A stretch of DNA of 64,000 nt from Acanthaster planci (Eukaryota; Echinodermata; Asteroidea; Valvatida; Acanthasteridae), in assembly GCF_001949145.1 (NCBI RefSeq), contig NW_019091404.1:1912661-1976660 (forward strand), read 5' to 3'. Positions within the stretch are counted from its first letter, which is position 1, and each line of letters starts with the position of its first letter. The position numbers and the translations under genes were made by a program. The notes beneath the pieces are model-generated. The model searched no databases. It was not told the origin of the DNA and saw only the letters and a program-made list of their open reading frames with translations. Shown one piece after another: positions 27,001 through 40,251 of the stretch.

Positions 27001-30000
27001 CAGCCTCGATAAGAAGACTTAGCCGCGTCTCGAGGCGTGACCTCACGGGCATATTTTTTCGGGGTGCACGAACCTCAACCAGTAGATGACGATTCCCGGA
27101 AGTTGTTGGAATTTTGTTTTAATCAAAATCTTTCATGACGTTTAAAACAGAAAAAGGACCTGCTAAGGCTCCCGTGTTTGGTTAACTCTCGCTCTCGCTC
27201 GTACATATCCTTTTGTTAATCTTTAAAAATGTTGCCTCAAACACATTTATATCGACAGTTATTGAGACAGGACACAGTTAAAGGAACTTGATTGGACTGC
27301 AGGTTTACACTTAATTATCTTCCAAACACACAAGTGTGAAGTCATCTCCGGATGAGAAATACATAAAGCCGCTTGACCCTTGACATTCAGCGCTGAGAAA
27401 GCTGTTTGTCTACTGCGGAATGGGGAGGTTTTGTTTGTGTGAAATCTGTTTTGGGGTTTATTTTACATGTTGTCGTTGATAGTGCTGTTTATTGGCATGT
27501 CGTGTGCGATGGCAAGTTATTTGTGGCATCTCAAACGAGACAGGCAGGAGAAAGAGGAATTAAGTTGATAGTGATGTGAATGCGCGTTTCGCTCAACTGG
27601 TATAGATTAAAGCTACACTGTGACACTCGACTTCAACCTATTGAGGAACCTCTATTAGTGAAGCATCGTAGACCCCCTATTCTTCTGAATACTCGCTACA
27701 TCCTCAGGCGACTCGTCGTCTATTCTGTTTGTATATGTGGCACAGAGACAAATTCAGCACGCTCCAGATGGCGCAACCTCAGTACATAACGATGTACATG
27801 CATGTACATGCACATTAAAAGTGTAACAAGATTGCCTTGTTTATATTGCTGCGTGCTTCGTTACCCCCTTTTTTAAGGAGGGAAATCGGATCGACTTCCC
27901 TCAGCAACGCAAATCCATTTGTGGAAGCCATTTCCTTGTTGATGACTTTGTATCGTGCACTTTAATTCGATACAAATGTTTTTGTAAAATTGTGCTTCAT
28001 TATCGTTATTATATACTGAGTCATCGTGATACATGTACTTTCCAATCATCCAGGTAGGATGTGCAAATTATGTAACCTGTCAAAGTTGTTGACATCGACC
28101 TTGTGTTAATAGCTACGGTGCACTTCAAATGACAATGAAGCTGTCAAAACAAATCACTAGTGCGTCATAAAGTTGTGATTACAGTGATTATCTTGTATCA
28201 TATCCGGTAGTCTGCAAAGAATTTCGTCTGATGGTTAACCCTAAAAGAGCCGGGGGCTGAATCCTCCACCCATAGTCGACATTTTTTTTTTGCATTTTTT
28301 GGGGGGGAGTTCAGCCTTTAGGATTTTTTTTAGAATAACTCTTTGCGGTCATCTTGACATCATTTTGCATTTTGTTCTCGTGCAGCGCGCATTCTCCCGA
28401 GACAAATGGGCCACAAAATGAGTACTTTTTTCCATTGTGGTGCTCAATGCACGCGTACTGGCACGTACGTAACCACGAACTTCACATGACCCTAATAACA
28501 AAACCATACGCCCGACTGATGTGGAATGACACCTGCATGCCGAGTTGCATAAAAATTAGGCTTGGCACAGCCGAGTTTAGGGGCGGAATCCATCCCCCGG
28601 CTGTGAGATGGGCCAAATTAACCCAACTCTTTTAGGGTTGAGACTGCTTAAGAGGAAGTTATTAATAAAACCGACCCCTTTGTCATTTGGGGGTTTTGCA
28701 TCGGGGGCAGTTTAGTGAGGTTCAGCTTTTATATCTTCCGCATCAGCTCAACAGAGAGATTAACTTTTCAAAGTAAATTCTATTGCAGAAATATGTTCAA
28801 AAATATACATTTTTGATCAAATTTTCATAGTACAAATCTGTCAACATGTTCCATATGATTTAGGTAGGTAGTCCCTTCAAGAAATAAAAAGAACTGATTT
28901 ACATAACAGTGAACTGATCATCCATTGTGTAGAATTTGCATTTCAATTCTAACTTTCTGGTTATCTTTTCCTGTTGGATCGTTCCTATATAGAACTTCAT
29001 GTTCGAGCAGATTCATCAAGTCTTTCTTCGTTTGCAAAGTTTGGCAACATACGACCAGCACCTACTACATACGTGCGTGAAAATCGTCGACAGCGAAGAG
29101 AGGTAGGGGTGCTCATCGTGTAAATTCAGCAATAAATCATGCACAAATCGGCATTTTGACCCGCAGATTATCGCTAACCAGCAAACGTAAACCTGTCAAT
29201 CAGACCGATTCCTTCTAGTGGCTGAAACTCTACATGTATGTATATAGTGAAGCTTTCGTACGATAAAATCTGAAAATCGACTAATACGTTTTGAGACGGC
29301 GAGACTTTAAAATGCATAAAGTCTGAATTCAGAGAGACCAGCCACACTTTTATTATCCGCTTTGAGCAGAAGCACCCCCTCATCGGTTGAAAAAAGTCAT
29401 GTTGGTCGGGAGTGCTCATTTTCTTGGTAGCGAAGCGACCGTAACGCATGTATTTCGTCGTCGTTTGTGAACCAGCGAAGTACAGTTCCTACCAAAGAAG
29501 CCTGCTTTGCTAGGTAAATTGCGTCCTCTCTTGGTCCAGCTTGGGGCTCATAGCCAAATTTAACTATGAAATGATAACATTTTTGTCCAAGATTTAAGCT
29601 GTGACGTGCTGTTCCTTCCTCTTTTTGAACTGTCTTATCATATACGAGTACATGAATATGCAAAAGCAAGTCCAACTTTGGGGGTAGGATTATTCCAAAG
29701 CTCGGTCTGCTGACTGGAAAATTTGGCCATTATTTGCGCAGAAAAGACTACAAATTCACCGAGAATTCCACAGAGAACGACGGGTCGTTCCTGAATTCAG
29801 AACGGCCCAAGAGATGGAGGGAGAAATGCCTGGAGGTCATGAAGACCGGAGTTTCAAAGAGGTAAGTTTTGAACCGCAGAGTATATGATTTTGGGTAGAG
29901 ATACAGTGTGAAAATTAATTGCAAGATGTTTTGGTTTGTTATATTTTGAGAGGAAATGAGGAAAGGCTTGCAGTTGCCTGATTAAAAAAAAAGGACAAAA

Positions 30001-33000
30001 CTTGGTTTCCCGAAATCCCTCTGTAGCGTATCAGTGCCAAAGTCTCATTGGTGTACCGGTGAGCTGTAGTGTGTGTAATGTCGATATTGCTTAATGTTCC
30101 TTGTTATTGGAGCTGGAAGTTTCCTTTGGAATTCCCGGTATATTTTGCATTGCGCTGTAGGCCTGTTATCTGCTATCAAAAAGCTTTCCACAGCTGGGTA
30201 TATCCGTGCATACAGTGCCGGGCTGTTTAATGATTTCTGGTAAAGAATCTGGTCAGGTAACCGTACATGGACAGATATACAAAGACTTCTCCGATTTCAA
30301 ATTTCCGGAGAAAAATGAAAGGTTAAACATAAATTCTGCCCCATATCCTGGATATTTTGAACACAGAAAGTGGCCAAATAGAGCTCAAAATCGAGACAGT
30401 GAGGTGATGTTGTAGTTTTTCTACGAATTCCGGTCTTTGTTCACGGTCAAATGGTTGAATTACAGGAAGTAGGCCTAACTTCACTCCCTCCCCCGAAAAA
30501 AAAACCCATTCATATCTATCCAAACCTTACTTTTCTATCACCATGACAATGTTTCTGGCACACACACGTGCACGACAAGACGTGAGGTTCATTAGGTCAA
30601 GGCGTGAGGTTCATTAGGTCAGCTGTATGTTGAAAGCTGGGGTGGGGCCATGCTAGTCAACAAGAGAGCCCGTGCACCGATGTTGTTAAAAAAATATAAT
30701 GCCTGTTCTCGCGTTTTTAGCCTTCTAATGTTCCTATATGTGAAAATTCCCTCCTCACAAGCAGTGTGCCTTTAGTGAAAGCTACCTTTAAATAAAGCTT
30801 TAAATGAAAGGGAATCCTCGACCGCAGTGACGCTTTGTGTTCATATATATCATTGAGTGAGTTGTTCAATGATGTAGCATGTACATCATGTATACTGTTG
30901 GCCTGAGAATGAAATCGACGCTTTGGGCGCATAGGGGATCTCTCACAGTACGCCTCATAAACATAAGATGAAATGCCAGTTTATGAGGTACCGGGGTTTT
31001 ATTCTTTTGAAGAGAGGAAATTTTGTGATTTTTCAACGTAAATCCCGTCTAGCAGTTTTTTTCGTGTCATAAGATCACTCGTAGCTTTGTAAAAAAAAAT
31101 TCAATACATGGTTTCTTTGCCGGAAAAGAACCCGTCACTTGGACCTTGGTGTTCCCAAGAAATGACTGGCCAAGAGCCAGATAGAGCGATCCGTTCGGGA
31201 TTGCATTTCAAGGAAAGGCTGAGGTAATTTCCAAACGAGAGCCCCTAATGTTGCAGTATCAGCAACATTCCTCAGCAGGGGCTAGCTTGGGAATTCCAAC
31301 CGCTGAACGCGGAGCAGCGTCCGCCTCATCCTTGTTATACCGTGCCATCCTGCCGTGCATTCCTCCCGAGCGTCAGCACATTCTATCAGGTCGCCCTTCG
31401 CATAATATCTGTCTACGAAGGGAGCAAGTGTTTTACCCTTGGAGCATGACACATTTTCAATAGGCAGGAGAAACTTCTCTGCAAATTCTTAGCAGCTCCA
31501 ATATTGGCCCCTTCTCTCCATCTAACAGACACCATCTTACCCAATGTAACCCGATGGTGTAAGATTGTTATACTGAGGCATACGAAGAGGCTTTGCGTGG
31601 TAATAATGAATTATTATTTTTGCTAACGCCGTCTTCGTGCACAGCATGAGTCATGCCCCATGCACACACAAGCTCGCGTTCCGCCCTGCCAACAATGCGC
31701 CAGCTGCCGACAACTGCTGACCTGGGCTTTCTCTGGTACAAGCTCCGAGGGAAACTGATGGGGAAACCCCGTCACATCACGAGAAAATTATTTCTCAATC
31801 ACTGTGTGTACACAGACAGTCCGTTTAACTTCCAGTCCGGATAGGAAGCCCACGTATTGCTTTCCCACATGGACCACCTTCCTTTGTTTACAATCAACTT
31901 GTTTTCTGGTATTACAACAGGACAGAGTTGTACGTTATTGCAAAATTACATCAATGGTGATTTTGTTGAACGTCTTAACTTTGAACGATCAGTTCGTGCT
32001 TTCCGTTCCTTTCCCCTACAGCCACTGATTTCACATACGAGCGTTATGATGATTTCCAATGGAAGCTCACAATGCCACTAATTACCAAAAATTTATAATC
32101 ATTGAAATGTGGGAATTTCAAACCCGATCGGTAGCCTGTAATGGTTGTCAAAGCGATAACATTGCAGAATATATAATATATAATATGAATAGAATATATA
32201 GAATATATATAAGAATATATAATGCTACCAGTTATAGCAGGGTGTCCACGTGTACATATACGTTTTATAATGCGACTTTTTTGTATCGTTCTATCATCAT
32301 TACTATCAGAGCCTCTGAAACAGCGCCTTCACCTGAAATCCTTGAGGACAAAGATGGCAGCCGCCTCCTGCTTCGCCTAACAAAGGCACGGGATGACATT
32401 CAGAAGGATTTGGAGCATGCCAGGGTACGTAGGCGTGTTATTTGAAGCGCGTTTGAAGTTACGTGGTGTGTTTGCACGTCCAGTGCGTATCAAGTGTCTA
32501 GCCAATCAGATTTTGAAAAGGAAGAATCGTCACGGTGTTTATCAACCAATGACATTGTCGCGAAAAAAACGAGACTTTTGAGTTACCAGCCAAAGTACCC
32601 ATCCTTGCTGTACATTTTCTGTAGCCACCCCATGAAAGTCAGTTCACTTCCCTTTGGAATACTGGAGTTTTGACATCTACAGTATGTTGACAATAGAACT
32701 ATTACCTTACTTTTACATTTCATTTCTCCCTTAACATGGATTTTAAATTGACTTCCCCAATCATTCTTTATTTCTCTTTATTTTCTGAAGAGTCTTAGCA
32801 AAGTCTTTACGGAAGAGTGGGACATGTTGAACACATATATGATGACTTACTACGAGAACCTGATGACACTGGTACGTATGAACGTCTGTTTGAATAGAAT
32901 TGATATCTTATGGTGTGCATGTGTCAACTCTGAATTGTTGAAAACTATCTATGGTTGAGTAAAGTTTTCTGCTATTTTTATTAATTTAGATGTATGACCG

Positions 33001-36000
33001 GTTTTCATTCCATCTGAATGATGCAGAAACTGTACAAGTCCTCTCCTGGATGATATGGTGTCGGTAAGATTATCCAATGAATATTCATTAGTGACTAAAT
33101 TATAATTTTGGTTTTGTCAATCATTTTGAAATGTTTGTATCCGAGCTGGTTGCAGCATCCCCTTCACGGAAAAAAATGTCATTTTCCTTTAAATTTTTGT
33201 TCATGTCAAGGCCCGAGCTTTCAATAAAAAGGCGCAGATTCTCTCGCCGTTGCTCGCATCATTGATTGTTCCCGTTTTTCCTCTTTTGTTGCTACAGCGA
33301 TAGAATTTTCAACTGCCAAGATGCCAACTGTAAACCTTGCCGTATGATCGTTGAACTTCAGGACAAGTAAGTTGAGAACAAACTCCTACCCCATCAAGTT
33401 GCATTAATCGTGGATCGTGGGGAGATGCTAAACACGAAACATTCCTTTTTGAGGAAGGTTTTGATCACTCTGGATATTTGCACAGTTTTCAAGATTATCC
33501 TAAGAGCTGAACAAAGGTTTCCATCCAAGTTTCCTGCAGAAATTCGTTTTGTACGGAGGACTAGTATGAAAATTACCATCGAGGAGATGAGTCGTGAAAC
33601 ATCAACATCCCCTTTTACTTCAGCCTGATTTTGGAAAAGCGAGTCACATTGTGCGTCTTACTGGGATCGGTTGTTGTAGTCCCTGTCATCTTTCTTCGTT
33701 CTCTGCAGATTCCTCAGGGAAAAAAAGGGTCACATACACGAGTGGATGGAAAACGCCCTTGAGAGAGATATCAATGTAAGTACCGACGGCTCGTATTTAT
33801 TCTTACAGACAGTCAATTTTTATTTGTTTTTCAGTCCTGGGAGGAAATAAAACGGGTAAATGCTGTCATTCTTTTCCATCCTTTGGAATTGTTCTTGCAG
33901 GACTGGCGAAGCGAAGACGAGCCAATCGCCGAGCACTCGGGAGCATTCTACACTCAGTTCCCTCTAGACATCCTAAAAATGCTGGAGGAAAACGTGAGTT
34001 GATCAGAGTAACTTTGAGTATGGGAGAAACTGCACGACAACATTTTCTCAGATGGAGAGACCAGAGGGTCTGCACGAAGAAGTGCGCCATCTCGTGATTC
34101 ACTCCTCACTGCTTCGGATCGATTAGATCTCAGGAACCGCGACATAGATAAACCAAAATGATTGTCAAATGATTCAAAATTAGTCCTTGAAAAAAAGGCT
34201 GGCCCAGGCAAGTGTCAATTTCTGTTAATGAATTGAGACCTCATTTCTTAATGGTCTGTAGAACCTTTCCCAAATGAAAACAAAAAAAAATCATCATTTT
34301 CTAACTCTTGGTAAAATCGAAAATTCCACTTCTACTTTGTCCTGTTTAGCTAAGACAGGCCAGAGACATAAGCTGGGAGCTACATGAACAAATCTCCATG
34401 CTGTCTCTACAGGAATTGGACGCCATCATGGAATCCTACGCGGGTGAGATTTCAGCTGTGCTGTAGGCCCTATGGGAAATACGTTGAAGCGGACGAGCCC
34501 TTTGTACATTTTGTATGGAAGGGTTGGGCACGTCAGAGGGTCACATTCAAGTTTGAGCCTTTTTTGTAGTTTTTTGGGGGATTAGGACTTAATCTGACAA
34601 CTGGAATTAATGGTTCAATTTGTTTGGCCATTTACAAAATATATTGATACATCGAGTTTTAATTGATTCAATACAAGCTATTAGTGAATCGTTACTCATT
34701 TCGTCTAGATCGATTTAATGACTAATTGAATTTTCGGCTGACCAATCGATGATGTTATCCTCGGTCGATTAATTGACCAACAGATCGATTACTTCTCTAT
34801 TCTTCGTCTCTTCGCAGCCAGTGCCAAAGCATACATTGGACAGGAGCCCGCCCTCACCGGTAAAACCGCTCACCGCCACTCTCCCAAGCTGCAACTACAG
34901 CGGGGCGCACGGAAGAACTCCGACGAACCGAGACCTACCCATTTCGAGAAATACGCGGTGAGAACTTTATCTCCCCATTTCGGGCAATGGAGCCCAAACC
35001 GCAGGCACTCCACAGTAAAGTGAAAACACAACCACGTGACACTCTAATTTCTAGCCGTGATTTTGTAGGCATTCATGTTGATGTAATATTATTTTTTCCC
35101 TCAGGTTGCCCTGCTGAACAACTTCGACAAAATTGCTTTACGTCTCAAGGAGATGATGGTAAATACTCAAAACCTGATTTAAAACATCGCATAAAGAGTT
35201 TCTGTGCTCTTTATCCAATACTTTAGGAAAGGAACAAAGTGTATCGCTTAGAGAATTGAAAATATCACGTTTTACATTTTTTGTATCAAAAGAGTGTGTT
35301 GTTTCCCACTTTTAAAACATATTCTCTGGGCAGTCATGAAACCTTGCAGGCCCACGTGCAATTTATTCGTCATGATTGTTCTAGACCCGCTGTCTTTTTA
35401 CAACAACACCACACTGACATTTCAAATTTAATCTTCATTATAAACGATCATGTGTAATGTCCTGCAATCTAACAATCACCATTGGCGATCTTGACTCATT
35501 TTGTTACAACTTGGCTCCCATTTCTCTTCAGCACACTTAAAACGTCAAAAATAGCATGGCAACGAAATTTCAAAGTGAAGACTCCGAGAAATCTCGACAT
35601 AAATTTTGGGGGTTTTTTTTCAGGAGATTAGTAAGGCCCAGAAACAGGCAACGGAAAACTGCAGAAACAACAACAACATGCAGATGGACGAAGATCCCAC
35701 GCAGACTCTCATACGGAAGATCAACGCTCAGACAAAAAAGTGGTGAGCAAAATTGATGAGGAAGACTTTCAAAAACACATCAGTTCAGGGATCATGAATT
35801 TCTTCTATGAGCAATGACATGACCGAGAAACCAAACTTAAATTTAGAACCCACTCTGACGATGACTGAAGTGGTACAGGGGAATTTGTAAATTAAAGTTG
35901 TTTTTTTTCATTTGGCGTACATTGGCATCAAGGAGAACACAGTTACAATAATAAAATAATACGAGGAGAACATTTTTAAATGTGTTGTCCTTCGCCCGTT

Positions 36001-37949
36001 TTGATAAAAAGTATAATTTGTCATTACAGTTTTATGTACCAAGTTTCAAATAAGTGCCGAATAGGCCTAGGCAGTTGAGATTTTGTATTATTCTGCAACT
36101 GATTCTGTTGGAAGAAAATAGTAAATGCTCTGGGTTTTTTTTCTCCATATCAGTTCTGAGTTGTTGCTGCCGAAACTTTTGGGCGACATCAATACAGAAC
36201 TCAACACACTGTTGACCCAGAATTGGTGAGTATCTAGGAGGGGATCACCGCATAATTATGCAAATTCCGTGGGAAGAAAATTGGACCTATCTCCCCATGA
36301 AATCACATTGCACTAATTTACACAACCCTCTTTTGAATTCTTTATGGTGCGACAGGTTGGCTGGTAACGGTAGGGAAGCAGTAGACACGATGTGCGATGT
36401 CATGACATCATACTTACGTCATCTCCGAGAACCAGTGCGTGCGTTGTTGATGTCAGTGATAGAGGAAAAACTGGTCGTGGGTTATTTGGAAGGGCTCATT
36501 AAAAAGTGAGTTTAGCAATGAATTTATGCATTATTTTCGTTTCGGTCAAAGACTTGCACAAAGGGCTTTCAGTCAAAAATGTAAAAGGAAGTGTAAGGGT
36601 AAGAGATATTGTTGCTTTGAATTTCCTTATAATTCATTTTTTTTTATCTGTGTAACAGGAGGATTCGTTTTGAGGGGCGCAAAAGTGACAGGCTGGCCCT
36701 GTTCGATAAGATTTGCCGAGAATGCAGTCGGCTGGAGAAGTTCTTGCAAGATTTCGGTGCCGTGAACGGAAATGTAAGGCAACATGTCCGCATTCTAATT
36801 GAAGAATTGTCATTTTATTCAGGAGCACATTTTGAAAGACATTTTCTGCCGATTTTTGGTCCGGATTCTGCACCTATGTAACAGTTTTGGATTGTATTTA
36901 TTTTTCAGGAATCTCGCTGGGCTGTGGTGCGCGACTTGGCTGGTTTGGTACAAGTTGACGACCAGCAGACGGCCATCACAGACCTCATTGTGAGTATAGT
37001 TGGAGTTCTGGAAAGATAGCCGTCCCGTGACCTTACATTCAATTCGCTGGCACTGTTTGTGTTGAATGTTCGTACATTACGCACCCCTGGCGGATGATGG
37101 TTGTTTACCAGACAACTTTATCCCTACCCGCACAAAATGAGATGCACAAATGTAATTGTCACGAGAAACCAACTGATCTCATCAATCGTATTCACAGTCA
37201 GTGTCATACCAGAATATTATGTCTTTGAAATTCTGACTTGTCATGTAATTTCAGAAACATGTTGTTTTTGCAAAGTAAAATGCCTCCATTAATCAACCCA
37301 TTTCCAAATCAAATCAGTAACAAGTGCCGACTGCGCCCACAGAAATCGTAGGCTTTTTCCGGTTAGACGATGCCTGAGTCATATTTGTGGTTTTTGCGGC
37401 CAACGCCTTACCCGCGATATTGCCATCCAAAAATCTTGCTTAATCCAAGTGGTGTCCACACTGCATGATGCTTCAACGTTCTATTTTTTACGCGACAGGT
37501 GCTCGTCAACAAGTACCCGGATTTAAAGGAGAAGCATGCTCGGCGTGTACTGAAAGTTCGCGGGGACTTCAGCAAAGCTCAGATAAAATCGGTAAGTCGA
37601 GCTGTCCTGTTGACTGGGGAGTGACGGTTAGGAGGTGATAACAGTGGTTTAACATATATGGGGGTTGGTTACCATGGCATCGATGACTCATACAGACGCA
37701 AGGGACGTTTGGCGTTGATGATCATTGCAATGAAGGTATAACGACCATGACTGCAGTGAAAAATGGTAAAGGAAATGACATTGACCATACAGTGCTTACT
37801 CCATGCCAGCGTCGTATTACGAACTTGTCATTTCTTGTCATGCCCTCATCTTTTCCTCTCAGATTATCTCCCAGTCATTGGGGAAGAAACGTGGATCGGT
37901 CAAAGGAGAGAAGAAGAGGACCATCTTCTCCGAACTGTCATTAGCTTAA
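21006..37949 (+). CDS. Exocyst complex component 3-like protein (Sec6-related, TNFAIP2-type)
   Basis: Twenty-two exons give 668 codons in unbroken frame: 21006-21065, 23895-23977, 24589-24679, 25672-25710, 28993-29102, 29742-29861, 32310-32424, 32791-32871, 32990-33063, 33298-33366, 33709-33775, 33901-33993, 34350-34443, 34818-34957, 35105-35158, 35624-35742, 36154-36225, 36356-36505, 36659-36773, 36909-36989, 37499-37591 and 37863-37949. The N terminus is strongly basic (MKKKGRVQKAGK). The body is almost entirely amphipathic helix, as in Sec6 folds. Helical stretches such as VALLNNFDKIALRLKEMM and the C-terminal ITDLIVLVNKYPDLKEKHA resemble the Sec6 domain of EXOC3, EXOC3L and TNFAIP2. Length fits that family (about 650-750). 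True EXOC3 seems less likely given sequence drift. Known relatives act in vesicle tethering or membrane tubulation. Family assignment is by memory of pattern, not alignment. Confidence 0.7.
28234..28640. mobile_element. TIR-bounded non-autonomous element of about 405 bp
   Basis: Termini AACCCTAAAAGAG (28237) and CTCTTTTAGGGTT (ending about 28639) are perfect inverted repeats. Inside them GCCGGGGGCTGAATCC pairs with GGAATCCATCCCCCGGC. A poly-T/poly-G tract and an open frame of 93 codons lie inside, but the frame is not protein-like. It is probably a MITE inserted in the EXOC3-like intron upstream of exon 5. Confidence 0.7.
29357..29526 (-). repeat. Dispersed repeat C, copy 1
   Basis: Read on the minus strand this roughly 170-bp block matches 46788-46987 on the plus strand. 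Both carry a reading frame with L(R/C)WFTNDDEIHA, then NEHS, then a block encoding MRGCFCS. It sits in the EXOC3-like intron upstream of exon 6. It is either a transposon remnant or a short interspersed repeat. Confidence 0.65.
30583..30620. repeat. Short tandem duplication
   Basis: The words CGTGAGGTTCATTAGGTCA occur twice in tandem with a period of about 20 bases, within an EXOC3-like intron. Confidence 0.6.
32165..32225. repeat. AT-rich simple repeat
   Basis: Irregular runs of (ATATA)n/(GAATATA)n about 60 bases long lie some 85 bases upstream of exon 7 of the EXOC3-like gene. Confidence 0.6.
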
Positions 37950-38338
37950 AGGGGAACTGCCTCGTGTTGTGACGCGACTACCTGATTGGAGCCAACGAAT
38001 CACTGTATCTAATGGATTCTCGTCACTCGCACCTTGTACCATTCGCGAATGGTGCATGCGTATCCTCCTCCACACGTCCTGCTTTGCCTCGTGGCTTCGC
38101 TGTAAATACTTGTATAGACGATGTAAATCAGTGTGCTGGAAGTTTCCCGTTTGCTCATGCAGACCCAAAATACAGCTTCCACAACTCTTCCTTATTGGCT
38201 CGGCTACGGCGAGTTTACCCTCAGCATAGGGATTGGAAGTTCAAGGAAAGTTCAAAATGAACATATTCCCGTCTTAATGTCAATAAGCAATTAATGTTCA
38301 TGCGTTGTAAATCGAAGTAGAACAGTAAATGGTGCGAA

Positions 38339-38498
38339 GAATGTTCTTCGAGCACTGAGTATACGGTGTTTGTGAATATACGCCGGGTAAGGGCAAAAAA
38401 ACCTTAATTGAAAGAATGTTCTTCAAGCACTGAGTATACGGTGTTTGTGAATATACGCCGGGTAAGGGCAAAAAACCTTAATTGAAAGAATGTTCTTC
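38339..38498 (+). repeat. Tandem duplication, about 75-bp unit
   Basis: The unit starting GAATGTTCTTCGAGCACTGA occurs at 38339 and again at 38414, nearly identical. The first 11 bases start a third time at 38488. Periods are 75 and 74; the one-base difference is in a run of A. It falls inside the presumed 3' UTR. Confidence 0.9.
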
Positions 38499-40082
38499 CT
38501 CTGTTAAATGCACAAAAAAAGTGCGTGAGATGTGGTACTGTACAGTTTATCTACAGATGATTGCTGTAAATTGTAAGTTATTATCGTAAAAAAAAGTCGC
38601 TGGACAGCTGGACTTCTCAGAGTTTGTGTTGACATGGTAAGTCTTAACCAACATGGGCATTGTTTTGTACCTAAGCCAGAGGTATCCTTTGTTATTTGCT
38701 TTGCGTGTACAAAGTAACATGAATGCGGCATTACATGTGTTGTCTTTATGCACGGATATTGATATGCAAGCGTAAAGGTAGGCTGTTATATTTTATAATG
38801 TAATATCAGCTGAGTTTTGTGGTGCTATCTACAAATATGTATTTATGTTATTTCAGATTGTAACATCAAGTTCACTTTGTGTGATTGTACTCAATTAAGT
38901 CAATTTCCAAAGAGCTGTGCTGTACAGTATGCGCAACAGCGCCAATGAAGCAGCTTGTTTTTATTTTAAAAAAATTATGAGGATCATCAACACAAGTGGC
39001 AAGTCCTGGACGCTTCGAGGACACAAAGACGAAACTGTGGACTTGTCATTGTTATAAGCGACCCCAAGATGCTACACGCATGCTCAAGGATCTTGCTTAA
39101 CCGGCACAAGCAGTCTTAAATTAAAAGGGGCATTTCAACCACGGGCTTAACTTCGGACAAACCAAACGCGCTGCTGTAACCTTTTGCGCGACATTTCAAA
39201 CCTCGTGGAGATCACTTCATATCTGACCCTTACTTCGTGCGAACAAAGGAACAACAGCCAGAGTCTTGAAAGTCGATCTACTCCCTTAAAAGGAACTTTC
39301 TGTTTGCAAAAAGGTGAAGACGTTTTGATCTCTAGATGGTTACTAAAATTACTCATTGGTTACTTGTTTGCTTCATTGTTTCGTCTATGTGATCATGTAA
39401 CTCACTTTTTCTCATGTTATGAAATAACATTCTAGACACGATTTAATATTTATGATTAGCAATCGGTGGAGATTGACTAATGAAGAGTTGTGCGTTGCTA
39501 GTCAGAAAAAGAATAGTATTTAATACCGCCTTGTTATGTATTCGGATTTTTGTCCCTGGTCACTGCTTCTGCTTTTATTTTCTCGTGTGTGTGTTTTTTT
39601 TAATATACTTTTTGTTCAATTTTGCTTTGTTTGTTCTTGTGATGGTCAAATAATTAATAATAATACCCTCCTATTTCCAAATGTTGAAATTTTACTCTAC
39701 TGTCTTTGGAAATTAGGGACGAAAAGATGTACAATGAAACGAATGCTGGATTGAAAGAAGTAAAAAAAATTTCTCACATCTCTAGTAAGGTGGCAATACA
39801 ATGTTGGTCCCTTTGGGAATTTCCCATGCATATTGCTATTCGCAAAAAGTGTGTGCTTTAGAAAAGGTGGCGCTGGGTGTGTACATAATGTGTGCCTATA
39901 TGTTTGTGATCCCTTGCATATTTATTTAATCTTTGCCACATAATTATACAATTTCAGAAAGACTTTGCCACGATAACTCTTATTTTATTATTCGCTGAGG
40001 ATTATAAATATTTAAGTAAAGCACATTTGTTGTCATTGCCAGCTCGTGTTAAAAAAATATACTGTGACATGACTGTTAACTG

Positions 40083-40088
40083 AATAAA
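40083..40088 (+). terminator. Candidate poly(A) signal of the EXOC3-like gene
   Basis: AATAAA on the plus strand about 2.1 kb after the stop, followed by a T-rich stretch. It is the clearest signal before the convergent gene. Confidence 0.45.
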
Positions 40089-40230
40089 CATTTGGAAAAA
40101 TTATCATTTTCTATTATTTTGGTATTTATGTTCCATTCATGTTCGTCCACCTCTTACCAGAATCTACAAGTGCAAACATTTCAAATAATTGAGACAAAAT
40201 CATATTATTCCAAGTGCATGGTCAGTTATA

Positions 40231-40251
40231 GGTTTATTGTTTATTTTATTT
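40231..40251 (-). terminator. Candidate poly(A) signals of the secreted-precursor gene
   Basis: Read on the minus strand the segment contains AATAAA-type hexamers in close series (AAATAAAATAAACAATAAACC region). It lies about 1.0 kb past the TGA at 41261 and about 150 bp from the signal of the opposing gene. Confidence 0.4.

Larger units (their letters stand above)
37950..40105 (+). other. Long 3' UTR of the EXOC3-like gene
   Basis: About 2.1 kb without a supported exon follows the TAA stop. It ends near an AATAAA at 40083-40088, which is a good poly(A) signal candidate. It includes a tandem duplication at 38339-38498 and a T-rich tract near 39560-39620. An earlier cleavage site cannot be excluded, so the UTR length is tentative. 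Confidence 0.5.
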
